Shown here: positions 16,275-24,448 of the stretch, piece after piece
How the letters are laid out: each line of letters starts with the position of its first letter
Numbering within the stretch: the first letter of the stretch is position 1
NCBI RefSeq assembly: GCF_900116375.1
Contig: NZ_UETB01000004.1
Coordinates: 186,001-250,000 of the forward strand
DNA: 64,000 nucleotides
Direction of reading: 5' to 3'
Source of the DNA: Georgenia satyanarayanai
GTDB lineage: Bacteria > Actinomycetota > Actinomycetes > Actinomycetales > Actinomycetaceae
Position numbers and translations under genes: made by a program
The notes under the pieces: generated by a model
Seen by the model: only the letters and a program-made list of their open reading frames with translations
Databases searched by the model: none
Told to the model about the DNA's origin: nothing

Positions 16275-17474
16275 GTGGCCCGGCCGCGCACGCCGATCGG
16301 CACGTTCGGCGACATCGAGTTCACCGCCCTGGCCAACGGGGTGGTCCGCGCCCGGGTGCGTGTCCGGGACCTCGACGGTCGGCTCCGGCGGGTCGAGGCG
16401 CGCGGCACGACGCGCAAGGCGGCGGAGCACCGCCTGAAGGAGAGGCTTTCCCGCCGGGCCGACTACGCCACCGGGACCGGGGAGCTGACCCCCGATGCCT
16501 CCTTCGGGCGCCTCGTCGACCTCTGGCTGGAGGATCTCGACCTCGAGGGCAAGCTCGCGCCGAGCACCAGGGCGCTCTACGAACGCAACATGCGGCAGCT
16601 GGTGATGCCGGCCTTCGAGCACTACACGCTGCGCGAGATCAGCGTCGCCAAGGTCGACAGGTTCATCAAGGCGCTGGCGACCACCCGGAGCTACAGCATG
16701 GCCAAGCAGGCGCGCACCGTCCTCAGCCTCGCCCTCGGCCTGGCGGTCCGCTACGACGCGCTCCGGGAGAACCCGGTGCGGGACACGGCCCGGTTGAGGA
16801 AGCCGCCGACTCGGGCGATGGCCCTGACCCTGGACCAGGTCGACGCGATCCGGGCCGCCGTGCGGGGATGGCGCCGAGAGCCCGGGATGCCCGGACCGCC
16901 GCCGGACGGCCAGCTCGACCAGATCATCGAGGTCATGCTCGGCACCTCGGCCCGCATCGGCGAGGTGCTGGCGATCCGTAAGTGCGACGTCGACGTCACC
17001 GTCTCACCCACCACCGTCCGGCTCAGCGGGACGATCGTCTCGCCCACGGGAAAGCCGACCCACCGGCAGCCGCACCCCAAGACCGCCAAGTCGGCCCGAA
17101 CCGTCGCGGTGCCGTCATTCACCGCTGAGGTGCTGCGCCAGCGGCTCGCCGCGATCGCCGACGAGGACCCGGAGCACCTGATCTTCTTCAGCCGCAACCA
17201 CACGCCGCTGACGACCAACAACGTGCGCCGGCGCCTGCGCGCCATCCTGGACGAGGCCGGTATCCCGGGGGTCGCGCCGCACTCGTTCCGTCGCACCGTC
17301 GCGACGGTCATCGACCGGGCGGGCGGTGCAGACCTCGCGGCCGAGATGCTCGGCCACACCTCGTCCCAGATCACCAAGGAGCACTACATCGAGCCCGACG
17401 AGAAGGTGAACCCGGTGACCGCCGAGATCCTCGAGTCACTCGCTCCTCGTGACAGCAGCACCGACGAGAAGTGA
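16275..17474 (+). CDS. Tyrosine site-specific recombinase (integrase)
   Basis: A 399-residue phage-type integrase. An N-terminal arm-binding domain (to ~70) precedes a SAM-like core-binding domain (~75-165). The catalytic domain has R227 in SARIGEVL, H336-x2-R339 in HSFRR, H361 in LGH and nucleophile Y371 in EHYIEPD. All expected catalytic residues are present, so it is probably active. A GTG start at 16275 follows the excisionase gene closely. It catalyses integration into and excision from tRNA-fMet, whose 3' end forms the att core adjacent to this gene. Confidence 0.93.
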   Translation: MARPRTPIGTFGDIEFTALANGVVRARVRVRDLDGRLRRVEARGTTRKAAEHRLKERLSRRADYATGTGELTPDASFGRLVDLWLEDLDLEGKLAPSTRALYERNMRQLVMPAFEHYTLREISVAKVDRFIKALATTRSYSMAKQARTVLSLALGLAVRYDALRENPVRDTARLRKPPTRAMALTLDQVDAIRAAVRGWRREPGMPGPPPDGQLDQIIEVMLGTSARIGEVLAIRKCDVDVTVSPTTVRLSGTIVSPTGKPTHRQPHPKTAKSARTVAVPSFTAEVLRQRLAAIADEDPEHLIFFSRNHTPLTTNNVRRRLRAILDEAGIPGVAPHSFRRTVATVIDRAGGADLAAEMLGHTSSQITKEHYIEPDEKVNPVTAEILESLAPRDSSTDEK

Positions 17475-17629
17475 CCTCCGGACGCGGTGTGAGGAGCCCT
17501 CACCACCGTTCTCTCCCCCGAAGCGCGCTCGCCGAACCCGGGGCGCAGGCCGACTTCGGCCTGCTCATCGTCCACGAGTGCGATCGCTCGATCCATGTGG
17601 CCAGTCTCGCGTGGGTGCGTTACCGAGAA

Positions 17630-17700
17630 CGTACGGGGTGCCTGACCCCGTACGCACCCCGTACGCACCCCGTACGCACCCCGTACGCACCCCGTACGCA
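17630..17700. repeat. Iteron-like array: five tandem 11-bp repeats plus an inverted copy
   Basis: The unit CCCCGTACGCA occurs five times perfectly head-to-tail (17646-17700). Immediately upstream, CGTACGGGGT (17630-17639) is the exact reverse complement of ACCCCGTACG (17645-17654), forming a 10-bp stem with a 5-nt loop. Another CGTACGGG lies at about 17735. The rest of 17475-17808 shows no convincing gene. Such arrays can be replication iterons, transfer origins or regulator-binding sites. Confidence 0.8.
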
Positions 17701-17808
17701 CCCTGACGAGGAGCATCAGCCCAGGCCATGGGGCGTACGGGCAATCGTTGGCCGCGGGTGAGCGACTGGTGTCAGACATCCGGCCCGAGGCCAGCGGCGA
17801 ACCGTCGA

Positions 17809-18120
17809 TCAGTCGCCCACGCGGTGTTTCCAGTACCCCGGCAGGCGTCTCTCATGGGCGTAGGCGACGATCACGACCTCGCCTTCCGCAACGTAGTAGA
17901 TCACCCCGTAGGGGAAGCCGGGCACGCCCTTGCGCCGGACGACTGGCTCACGGTCCCAGTCGCGGATCGGTGGCCATGCGTCGGGCATCGCGGCGATGCT
18001 CTGCCGTGCCTGGCGCGTGGCATCAAGGAACTCCTGGCCGGTGGCCGAGTCGTCGTACCAAGCGGCTCCGGCACGAAGCTCGGCGCGCGCCTCGGGATGC
18101 TCCCGCTGGGCGAGCGTCAC
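17809..18120 (-). CDS. Type II toxin, RelE/ParE family
   Basis: A 103-residue protein with the ParE/RelE fold pattern. The first helix carries HPEARAELRAGAAWYD and the second QEFLDATRQARQSI. The beta strands VVRRKGVPGFPYGVIYYV and EVVIVAYAHERRLPGYWKHR then form the core and the C-terminal basic strand. ParE-type members poison gyrase and RelE-type members cleave mRNA on ribosomes; sequence alone does not decide. Its ATG overlaps the stop of the upstream antitoxin gene (ATGA), which is normal for such pairs. Confidence 0.85.
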   Translation of the reverse strand: MTLAQREHPEARAELRAGAAWYDDSATGQEFLDATRQARQSIAAMPDAWPPIRDWDREPVVRRKGVPGFPYGVIYYVAEGEVVIVAYAHERRLPGYWKHRVGD

Positions 18121-18368
18121 CGGCGCTTCGACGCGAGTTCAGCTGATAGGAGCCGGTACGTCTCGTCCGCGTCGACCAGTTCGACATTGCCCGCGAGGAT
18201 GTCGTTGATCCGAGACCCGACCTCATCGCGCCAGGCGACCTCGACCTCCGCCGGATCAGTGTCGGCGTCCTGATCCACGCTGAGCCGAAGCATGCGAGCA
18301 GCTTCCAGGCGCTCATCAGGAGTGAGCGAGTAGCCCGCCTCGATGTACTCCGTCAGCTTCGGGGTCAT
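18117..18368 (-). CDS. Antitoxin of the addiction-module (PF09720-like) family
   Basis: An 83-residue protein, MTPKLTEYIEAGYSLTPDER at its N-terminus, with the short helical pattern LSxxER-x3-A..L and a W(R/K)xEVxxRIxDI core (AWRDEVGSRINDILAGNVE) typical of small antitoxins paired with ParE/RelE toxins. It would neutralise the toxin translated from the same transcript and probably autorepress. The ATG at 18368 is chosen since the open frame upstream lacks family similarity. Confidence 0.82.
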   Translation of the reverse strand: MTPKLTEYIEAGYSLTPDERLEAARMLRLSVDQDADTDPAEVEVAWRDEVGSRINDILAGNVELVDADETYRLLSAELASKRR

Positions 18369-18756
18369 GCATCGATGGTACGGCGGCGCGCCGACGTCGG
18401 CCAGGACTGTGGACGTCGGCAGAAAGCATGCCCGCGCTGCCAGGCAGCCGGATGATTCACAGCACGTGCCTCGGTCCGTCGCGTCGATACTGCGGCCCGC
18501 TCGTTCATGCCCCGAGAAGTGCGCGAGAAGCCCCCGTTCGACTTCCAGGTGCGTCGTCGGCGCCAGAGCCACCAGCGTGTAGCACGATGCAGACCGGGAC
18601 CGCGGGCTCGTCGCCGAGGATCATGCCGTCCTGCGAGCGGTCGCACTCGCGCGCAGATACCTCACGAACGAGCCGAGCCAGTGGCCAAGTTGTAGTCCTC
18701 ACACCTCTGGCACCAGAGGCGGCTGCTGTTACGTCCGTACGGAAGCGAGGCGCGTG
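18369..18756. other. 388-bp stretch without a recognisable gene
   Basis: Open frames exist on both strands but none has a family resemblance, a good ribosome binding site or convincing codon bias. The antitoxin promoter must lie at its left end. Possibly decayed DNA within the island. Confidence 0.5.
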
Positions 18757-19149
18757 ATGGCCGAGGTGTCAGTTGTCCAGATCGACCCGGGACTCTGCCC
18801 GCGATGCGGTGCGCCGGTCCCGCGACGACGAACGGGACGCCCCGCTACGTGGTGCTCGCAGTCGTGCCGGCGCGCGGCATACGAGGAGAGACGTGCGGCC
18901 GCACGTGGCGCGATCGCGGTGCATGTCGTCGACCGGGTGACCACGAAGACGGTCGAGAAGGAGCATGGGATCGAGGACTGCGTCGGCCGGGTGCTTGCGT
19001 CACCGGTGGCATGCACGGTGCTGCTCGAGGCGCTGGTAGAGCACCTCGTGGACAAGCAGAAGATGTGGGACCCGAAATGGGCGCGGACCGTCGGCGTCGC
19101 GGTACGCGTCGGCGGCACGTTGGCGTTCGCGCGGACGCGCACTCGATGA
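18757..19149 (+). CDS. Small zinc-ribbon protein of unknown function
   Basis: A 130-residue protein with an N-terminal zinc-finger-like motif: CPRCGAPVP, then 14 residues on WCSQSCRRAAYEERRAA. The C-x2-C...C-x3-C pattern with a basic helix is seen in small actinobacterial proteins of unknown role, often on mobile elements. The C-terminal part (VLLEALVEHLVDKQKMWDPKW) is helical and not recognised. The ATG 18757 is preferred over GTG 18754, with AGCGAGG upstream. It has no close operon partner. Confidence 0.55.
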   Translation: MAEVSVVQIDPGLCPRCGAPVPRRRTGRPATWCSQSCRRAAYEERRAAARGAIAVHVVDRVTTKTVEKEHGIEDCVGRVLASPVACTVLLEALVEHLVDKQKMWDPKWARTVGVAVRVGGTLAFARTRTR

Positions 19150-19495
19150 GCGTGCGGCGCTGTCATGGTGTTCACCGGAGGCCGCGAGTGCGGCAAGAAC
19201 GGAGTGCGCGGTGCCGATGGCCCCGGCGCAGCCGATTGAAGACCGCAGCTGTGGCGCGCACGGGGCCCCGCCACCGGAACACATCACCGGACGGGCCATA
19301 CGGACACCGGTCAGAGGGGCGAACACGCTGGCCCGCGCCGTTCTCGTAGCGGGTTCCTCAAACGGGACGACCGCAGAGCCCTCGTCGCACCGCCACAGGA
19401 CGACGGGGCCGGAGTCCCAATGGCGTTCTCTAGGACAGAGGTGTGGGGGCTGGTGGACAGCACCCCGGCAAGCGGAGCGGCTTGCAACGTGGCGA
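19150..19495. other. 346-bp stretch without a recognisable gene
   Basis: No frame on either strand shows a known domain or clear coding character. No strong repeats or hairpins are seen. It may be remnant DNA. Confidence 0.4.
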
Positions 19496-19773
19496 TCAGA
19501 GATCGTCATTGAGGTCGAGCAGGATCTCGCCGTCCTCGGCGTCACTCTCGGCGACGGCATCAGTCGTAAACGACTCCACCGTTGCGGTGTAGTAGCCGCC
19601 GCCCCGTGGCACCCGCGTCTCGAAGTAGAACATGCAGGCATCGCCGGCGCTGGAGAGAGCCCCTGCTCCATCTGGGCAGTTCCCACAATTGATCCGGAGG
19701 CGTCCAAAATCTGCACCTGGGGCTCGTCCATCAGATCGGTGACTCGGTCGTGCATGCTCTGCTGGGGGATCAA
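19496..19773 (-). pseudogene. Frameshifted small hypothetical protein
   Basis: Two minus-strand frames look like halves of one protein. The first, starting at ATG 19773, reads MIPQQSMHDRVTDLMDEP then VQILDASGSIVG and soon loses coding character. The second frame, from about 19690, reads NCPDGAGALSSAGDACMFYF then ETRVPRGGGYYTATVESF and an acidic end at 19496. The strand pattern (ligand-like D.SG..VG, then C.FYFE..VP...YYTATV) resembles small secreted beta-rich domains of actinobacterial hypothetical proteins. A single frameshift near 19690 would join them. A sequencing error is an alternative. Confidence 0.45.
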
Positions 19774-19891
19774 GGGAAGGCAGTCCTCCCATCATCAGTC
19801 ACGAGGGACACGTCCGGTGTGAGTACCAAGCCGCCGCGCACAGTGAGTCCGGTGATGCTAACCGCGCCGGCCACACGCCACCCTGGTCATG

Positions 19892-20032
19892 TCAGCGCGC
19901 CACCATGACCACGATTGTCACCACGTAAGCCGCGGCGACCAGGCCGATTCCCGGCAGGGTGAGAACCACCCCGCGTCGGGCCCGCCGCTGGCCGTCGTCG
20001 GGCCCGGGGTCCTTGCGCTGCTTCGCAGTCAT
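19892..20032 (-). CDS. Small single-pass membrane protein (46 aa)
   Basis: A 46-codon ORF, with a basic N-terminal half (MTAKQRKDPGPDDGQRRARR) and one C-terminal hydrophobic helix (TLPGIGLVAAAYVVTIVVMV). A GGAG ribosome binding site lies 7 nt before the ATG. It follows the CDF transporter on the same strand with a 77-nt gap and may be part of that transcript. Function unknown; it could be a transporter-associated micropeptide. Confidence 0.5.
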   Translation of the reverse strand: MTAKQRKDPGPDDGQRRARRGVVLTLPGIGLVAAAYVVTIVVMVAR

Positions 20033-20109
20033 CGCACGCTCCGTTGACGTCGGCTCGAGCCAGGTGAGGCGGGCTCCCCCGCGGATTTCGCGTGGGATTG
20101 TGTGGAGTG

Positions 20110-21021
20110 TTACCAGCTCAGGTCGTGACAGCCGCCACTGTCGGCGGCCTCCACCTGCAAGGTGGCGTGGGCGATACCGTAGCGGTCGCGCAGCACCTGG
20201 CGCGCGCCGGCCAGCACGGCGCCGTGGTCGGCGCCCTGGTCGGCGACCAGGTGCGCGGTGGCCACGTTCATCCCCGAGGTCAGCGTCCACAGGTGCAGGT
20301 CGTGGACCTCCGCCACGCCCTCGACCGCGTCCAGGGCGCCGGCGACGTCCTGCGGGTCGACTCCCTCCGGGGCGTGCTGGGCCAGGACTGCGGCCACCTG
20401 CCTGCCCAGGACCACCGCCCGGATGATGACGAAGACCGCGATGAGTGCCGCGACCACGACGTCCCAGACCGGCTGACCGGTGAGGATGATCAGCGCGCCG
20501 GCGACCATGACGCCTACCGACCCGGCCGCGTCGGCGATCACCTCGTAGTAGGCGCCCTTGACGTTCAGGCTCTCCTTCGAGCCGCCGCGCAGCAGCAGCA
20601 TGGAGGCGATGTTGATCACCAGGCCGGCGAACCCGACCGCGAGCATGGCACCGGAGGCGACCTCCGGCGCATCACCCAGCCGGCTGATGGCCTCGACCAC
20701 CACGTACACCCCGACGGCGAGCATCGCGAGCACCGCCAGCGCCGAGGCGAACACCTCCGCCCGGTAGGAACCATAGGTTCGCCGCCCCGAGGAGTCCGGC
20801 CGGCTGGCGATCCGGGTCGCCACCAGGGCCGCGCCCAGCACCACCACGTCCGCGGCCATGTGCCCGGCGTCCGACAGCAGCGCCAGCGACCCCGACACCA
20901 GCCCCGCGATGAGCTCGATGAGGAAGAAGCCCGCCGTCAGGGCGAACGCCCCGGCCAGCCGCCGGCGGTGCCGGCCACCGGCATGCCCGACCGCTGGGGC
21001 GTGACTGTGCCCCGCCCCCAT
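20110..21021 (-). CDS. Cation diffusion facilitator (CzcD/ZitB-like) metal exporter
   Basis: A 303-residue CDF protein with a His-rich N-terminus (HSHAPAVGHAGGRHRRR) and six transmembrane helices. The metal site motifs are LLSDAGHMAADV in TM2 (D-x3-H region with D-x3-D) and YYEVIADAAGSV in TM5 (H replaced by E; D retained). A C-terminal cytoplasmic dimer domain (VHDLHLWTLTSGMNVATAHLV) closes it. CDF proteins exchange Zn2+, Cd2+ or Co2+ for protons. The gene overlaps the upstream ArsR-type regulator by 1 nt, so it is probably induced by metal through that repressor. Confidence 0.92.
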   Translation of the reverse strand: MGAGHSHAPAVGHAGGRHRRRLAGAFALTAGFFLIELIAGLVSGSLALLSDAGHMAADVVVLGAALVATRIASRPDSSGRRTYGSYRAEVFASALAVLAMLAVGVYVVVEAISRLGDAPEVASGAMLAVGFAGLVINIASMLLLRGGSKESLNVKGAYYEVIADAAGSVGVMVAGALIILTGQPVWDVVVAALIAVFVIIRAVVLGRQVAAVLAQHAPEGVDPQDVAGALDAVEGVAEVHDLHLWTLTSGMNVATAHLVADQGADHGAVLAGARQVLRDRYGIAHATLQVEAADSGGCHDLSW

Positions 21022-21398
21022 CAGCCCTGCCCCCCGTCGTGGCGGGCGTGCTCACGGGAGACGTCCAGCAGCATCCGCACGTGAGCGTCGGCCAGCCGGT
21101 AGTACACCATCCGCCCCTCCCGCCGGTTGTCGACCACGCCGGCGGTGCGCAGCACCCGCAGCACCTGGGACACCGACGCCTCCGGGACGTCCACCGACGC
21201 GGCCAGGTCGCACACGCACAGCTCCCCCGCCTCCAGCAACGCGTACAGCACCCGGGCCCGCCGCGGGTCCCCGAGCAGCTTGAACAACCCGGCCAACCGG
21301 GCGGCCTCCCCTTCGTCGGGGATCTTCTCCCGGGTCAGCGCCACCTTCTCCGGGTGGACGGCGGCGACCTCGCACGAATCCAACGGCGTCACACTCAT
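21021..21398 (-). CDS. ArsR/SmtB-family metal-sensing repressor
   Basis: A 125-residue winged-helix regulator. The candidate metal site CVCDLA (ELCVCDLAASVDVPEASVSQ region, alpha3) and a Cys near the N-terminus (DSCEVAAV) match CadC-like sensors of Cd/Zn/Pb. The recognition helix is followed by the wing GRMVYYRLAD. The ATG at 21398 is preferred over 21413. It heads the operon with the CDF gene, is divergent from cmtR, and likely binds the 84-bp intergenic region. Confidence 0.9.
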   Translation of the reverse strand: MSVTPLDSCEVAAVHPEKVALTREKIPDEGEAARLAGLFKLLGDPRRARVLYALLEAGELCVCDLAASVDVPEASVSQVLRVLRTAGVVDNRREGRMVYYRLADAHVRMLLDVSREHARHDGGQG

Positions 21399-21474
21399 GC
21401 GTCGACCATACACCTATGCAGATGTGCAGATCACGCCTGGGGAGCAGGCGCCAGAGATCAGCGTGTGCTGTATG

Positions 21475-21490
21475 GTCAGCGCATGCTGAC
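21475..21490. promoter_or_regulatory. Inverted repeat operator candidate at the cmtR start
   Basis: GTCAGC-GCAT-GCTGAC overlaps the cmtR start codon (21483). The 84-bp divergent region also has the direct repeat TGCAGATG/TGCAGATC at 21418-21433. One or both may be targets of the two flanking ArsR-type regulators. Confidence 0.45.
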
Positions 21491-21842
21491 TCTTGCTTCG
21501 CGGTTGGACGTGATGAACCGGCTGGGCCGGGCGATGGCCGATCCCACCCGCTCCCGCATCCTCATGACACTCCTCGAGGGCCCCAGCTACCCCGCGGTCC
21601 TCGCCCGCGACCTGGACCTGACCCGGTCGAACGTCTCGAACCACCTCACCTGCCTGCGGGACTGCGGCATCGTCGTCGCCGAACCTGAAGGCCGCCAGAC
21701 ACGGTATGAGATCGCCGACCCGCACCTCACGGTGGCGGTGACCGCGCTGGTCGAGGTCACCCTGGCCGTCGATGAGAACGCCCCGTGCGTGGATGCCACC
21801 TGCACGGTGCCCGGCTGCTGCCCCAGCGGGACTGTGGCATGA
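21483..21842 (+). CDS. cmtR: CmtR-like Cd/Pb-sensing ArsR-family repressor
   Basis: A 119-residue protein strongly resembling mycobacterial CmtR. It has RLGRAMADPTRSRILMTLLEG, then LTRSNVSNHLTCLRDCGIVV, the wing EGRQTRYEIADPHL and a Cys-rich tail (CVDATCTVPGCC). The CmtR metal site uses Cys57 and Cys61 of the recognition helix (LSCLRGC in Mtb), matched here by LTCLRDC, plus a tail Cys. It releases DNA upon Cd2+ or Pb2+ binding. Its stop overlaps the start of the P-type ATPase gene, as expected for a self-regulated efflux operon. Confidence 0.92.
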   Translation: MLTLASRLDVMNRLGRAMADPTRSRILMTLLEGPSYPAVLARDLDLTRSNVSNHLTCLRDCGIVVAEPEGRQTRYEIADPHLTVAVTALVEVTLAVDENAPCVDATCTVPGCCPSGTVA

Positions 21843-23743
21843 GCGCGACCACCCACGCCCCCGTCGAACAGCACGAGAGCGACGAGGAGCACGAGGCCCC
21901 GTGGTGGGGTGACCGCGCCGTCATGATCCCCGTCGCCTCGGGCGCAGCGTTCGTCGCCGGGCTCGCCTGTGAGTGGTCCGGCGCCCCGACGGCGGCACTA
22001 GTGCTCTTCTGGGCCGGTCTGCTGCTCGGGGCCTCCACCTTCGTCCCCGGCGCGCTGCGCAAGCTCGCCACCGGCAAGCTCGGCATCGCGCTGCTGATGA
22101 CGATGAGCGCCACCGGCGCCGTCATCCTCGGCCACGTGGAGGAGGCAGCGGCCCTGGCGTTCCTCTACTCCATCGCCGAGGCCCTCGAAGACCGCGCCAT
22201 GGACCGCGCACGCGCCGGGCTGCGCGCCCTGCTCAAGCTCGTGCCCGACACCGCCACCGTCCTTACCGACGGCAAGACCCTCACCGTCCCGGCCCGTGAC
22301 CTGACCCCCGGGCAGGTCATGGTCATCCGGCCCGGTGAGCGCATCGCCACCGACGGCATCATCCGAACCGGTCACAGCAGCCTGGACACTTCGGCCATCA
22401 CCGGTGAGTCCATCCCCGTCGAGGCCGGCCCCGGTGACGAGGTTCCCGCCGGGGCGATCAACGCCGCCGGTGTCCTGCAGGTCGAGGCGACCGCGCCCGG
22501 CACCGGCAACTCCCTGACCACGATCGTGAGCCTGGTCGAGCAGGCCCAGGCCGAGAAGGGGCAACGCGCCCGGCTGGCCGACCGCATCGCCCGCCCGCTG
22601 GTGCCCGGGGTCCTGGTCCTGGCGGTGCTCGTCGCCGTCATCGGCTCCCTGGCCGGTGACCCGCAGACCTGGATCGCCCGCGCCCTGGTGGTGCTCGTGG
22701 CCGCCTCCCCGTGTGCGCTGGCGATCGCGGTGCCCATCACCGTGGTCTCCGCGGTCGGCTCGGCGAGCAAGTTCGGCGTCATCATCAAGAGCGGGGCCAT
22801 CTTCGAACGGTTCGGGGACATCGGGCATGTCGCCTTCGACAAGACCGGGACTCTGACCCGGAACCAGCCCACCGTCACCGCCGTCGTCCCCACCACCGAT
22901 GGCACCGAGGAGCAGGTCCTGGCCTGGGCCGCCGCGCTCGAGCAGCACAGCACCCACCCGCTCGCTGCTGCCATCACCCAGGCGGCCCCCGCAACCCCCG
23001 CGGCCGTGGGTATCACCGAGGAAGCCGGTCACGGCATCCACGGCACCGTCGACGGCGTGGTGATCAGGGTCGGCAGCCCCCGTTGGGTTGACCCGGGCGA
23101 CCTCGCCGACCGGGTCCATCACCTGGAGGCCCAGGGGATGAGCGTCGTCGTCGTGCACCGCGACGGCGCGGTCGCCGGGGCGATCGGGGTGCGTGACGAG
23201 CTGCGTCCTGAGGTTCCCGAGGTCCTCCAGACCCTGGCGGGCCAGGGCATCGGCGTCACGATGCTCACCGGGGACAACGAGCGCACCGCACGCGCGCTGG
23301 CGGCCCAGGCCGGCATCGGTGACGTGCGTGCCGAGCTGCGCCCCGAAGGCAAGTCAGCTGCCGTGGACGAGCTCCGCGCCCACCGGCCCACCGCGATGAT
23401 CGGCGACGGCATTAACGACGCCCCGGCCCTGGCGGCAGCCGATGTCGGGATCGCGATGGGGGCCACCGGCTCCGACGCCGCGATCGAGTCCGCCGACATC
23501 GCCTTCACCGGTCAGGACCTGCGGCTCCTGCCCGAGGCGATCGCCCACGCCCGGCGCGGGCGGCGCATCGTCAACCAGAACATCGTCCTGTCGCTGCTCA
23601 TCATTGCCGCCCTGCCACCGCTGGCCATCACCGGCGTCCTGGGCCTGGCCGCCGTCGTGCTCATCCACGAGGTCGCCGAGGTCCTGGTCATCCTCAACGG
23701 ACTGCGCGCCGCCCGTACCCGCCAGCCCACGCTCGGACGCTGA
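21839..23743 (+). CDS. P1B-type heavy-metal translocating ATPase (CtpG-like)
   Basis: A 634-residue ATPase without an N-terminal CxxC metal-binding domain; the N-terminus is only acidic with a few His. It has the actuator TGES (AITGESIPVE), phosphorylation D334 in DKTGTLT, TGDN and GDGINDAPALA. The intramembrane metal motif is S290-P-C292 rather than CPC, and the last helix carries HEVAEVLVILNG. SPC with HE is found in P1B-4-like pumps; actinobacterial members under CmtR are linked to cadmium efflux. It is cotranscribed with cmtR and followed by cadD, so Cd2+ export is the likely job. Confidence 0.88.
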   Translation: MSATTHAPVEQHESDEEHEAPWWGDRAVMIPVASGAAFVAGLACEWSGAPTAALVLFWAGLLLGASTFVPGALRKLATGKLGIALLMTMSATGAVILGHVEEAAALAFLYSIAEALEDRAMDRARAGLRALLKLVPDTATVLTDGKTLTVPARDLTPGQVMVIRPGERIATDGIIRTGHSSLDTSAITGESIPVEAGPGDEVPAGAINAAGVLQVEATAPGTGNSLTTIVSLVEQAQAEKGQRARLADRIARPLVPGVLVLAVLVAVIGSLAGDPQTWIARALVVLVAASPCALAIAVPITVVSAVGSASKFGVIIKSGAIFERFGDIGHVAFDKTGTLTRNQPTVTAVVPTTDGTEEQVLAWAAALEQHSTHPLAAAITQAAPATPAAVGITEEAGHGIHGTVDGVVIRVGSPRWVDPGDLADRVHHLEAQGMSVVVVHRDGAVAGAIGVRDELRPEVPEVLQTLAGQGIGVTMLTGDNERTARALAAQAGIGDVRAELRPEGKSAAVDELRAHRPTAMIGDGINDAPALAAADVGIAMGATGSDAAIESADIAFTGQDLRLLPEAIAHARRGRRIVNQNIVLSLLIIAALPPLAITGVLGLAAVVLIHEVAEVLVILNGLRAARTRQPTLGR

Positions 23744-23807
23744 CCCCGCGGACCAACCGGCCGCACTAACCGTTCGCCGGCGATCCGGCGCGCCCTGAAA
23801 GGCACCG

Positions 23808-24416
23808 ATGGAACTGCTCACCCCGATCCTGCAGGCGGTCGGCCTGTTCGTGGCTACGAACATCGACGACATCATCGTCCTGTCCCTCTTCTACGCCCGC
23901 GGCGCCGGCCAGCGGGGCACCACCCGCAAGATTCTTGCTGGCCAGTACCTCGGCTTCGGCGGCATCCTGCTGGCCGCCGTGCTGGTCTCCCTCGGGGCCC
24001 GCACCTTCCTGCCCGAGGCCGCCCTGGCCTACTTCGGGCTCATCCCCCTGACCCTGGGCCTGTACGCGGCGTGGCAGGTGTGGCGCAACCGCGATGAGGA
24101 CGATGACGACGACGAGGCCAAGGTCGGTGACCGCCAGGTCGGCACGCTGACCGTGGCGGCCGTAACCTTCGCCAACGGCGGGGACAACATCGGGGTCTAC
24201 GTCCCCGTCTTCGCCACCGCGTCGACCACCGCGGTCATCGCCTACTGCCTCGTCTTTCTCGCCCTCGTGGGCCTGCTCGTTCTCGCCGCGCGGTACGTCG
24301 CCACCCGCCGGCCCATCGCCGAGGTCCTCGAACGCTGGGAGCACATCCTCTTCCCGCTGGTCCTCATCGGCCTGGGCGTGGTCATCCTCCTCGAGGGCGG
24401 GGCCTTCGGCCTCTAG
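23808..24416 (+). CDS. cadD: CadD-family cadmium resistance transporter
   Basis: A 202-residue membrane protein with five or six helices. The family signatures are ATNIDDIIVLSLFYAR in TM1 (acidic NIDD) and the matching TFANGGDNIGVYVPVF in the second half, an internal pseudo-repeat seen in LysE/CadD-type exporters. A loop with eight acidic residues (DEDDDDDE) may collect metal. CadD confers cadmium resistance in Gram-positive bacteria. It lies 64 nt after the P-type ATPase and probably belongs to the same CmtR-controlled transcript. Confidence 0.9.
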   Translation: MELLTPILQAVGLFVATNIDDIIVLSLFYARGAGQRGTTRKILAGQYLGFGGILLAAVLVSLGARTFLPEAALAYFGLIPLTLGLYAAWQVWRNRDEDDDDDEAKVGDRQVGTLTVAAVTFANGGDNIGVYVPVFATASTTAVIAYCLVFLALVGLLVLAARYVATRRPIAEVLERWEHILFPLVLIGLGVVILLEGGAFGL

Positions 24417-24448
24417 CACCCACCCCTCCACGATCCCACGGAGCCCTC

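Noticed and set aside
17646-17700. Tandem 11-bp repeats considered as a CRISPR array
   Set aside because: There are no unique spacers between the units, the unit is too short, and no cas genes are present.
18428-18757. A 109-codon plus-strand frame between the antitoxin and the zinc-ribbon gene
   Set aside because: No ribosome binding site, domain or coding-like composition; it overlaps an equally unconvincing frame on the other strand.
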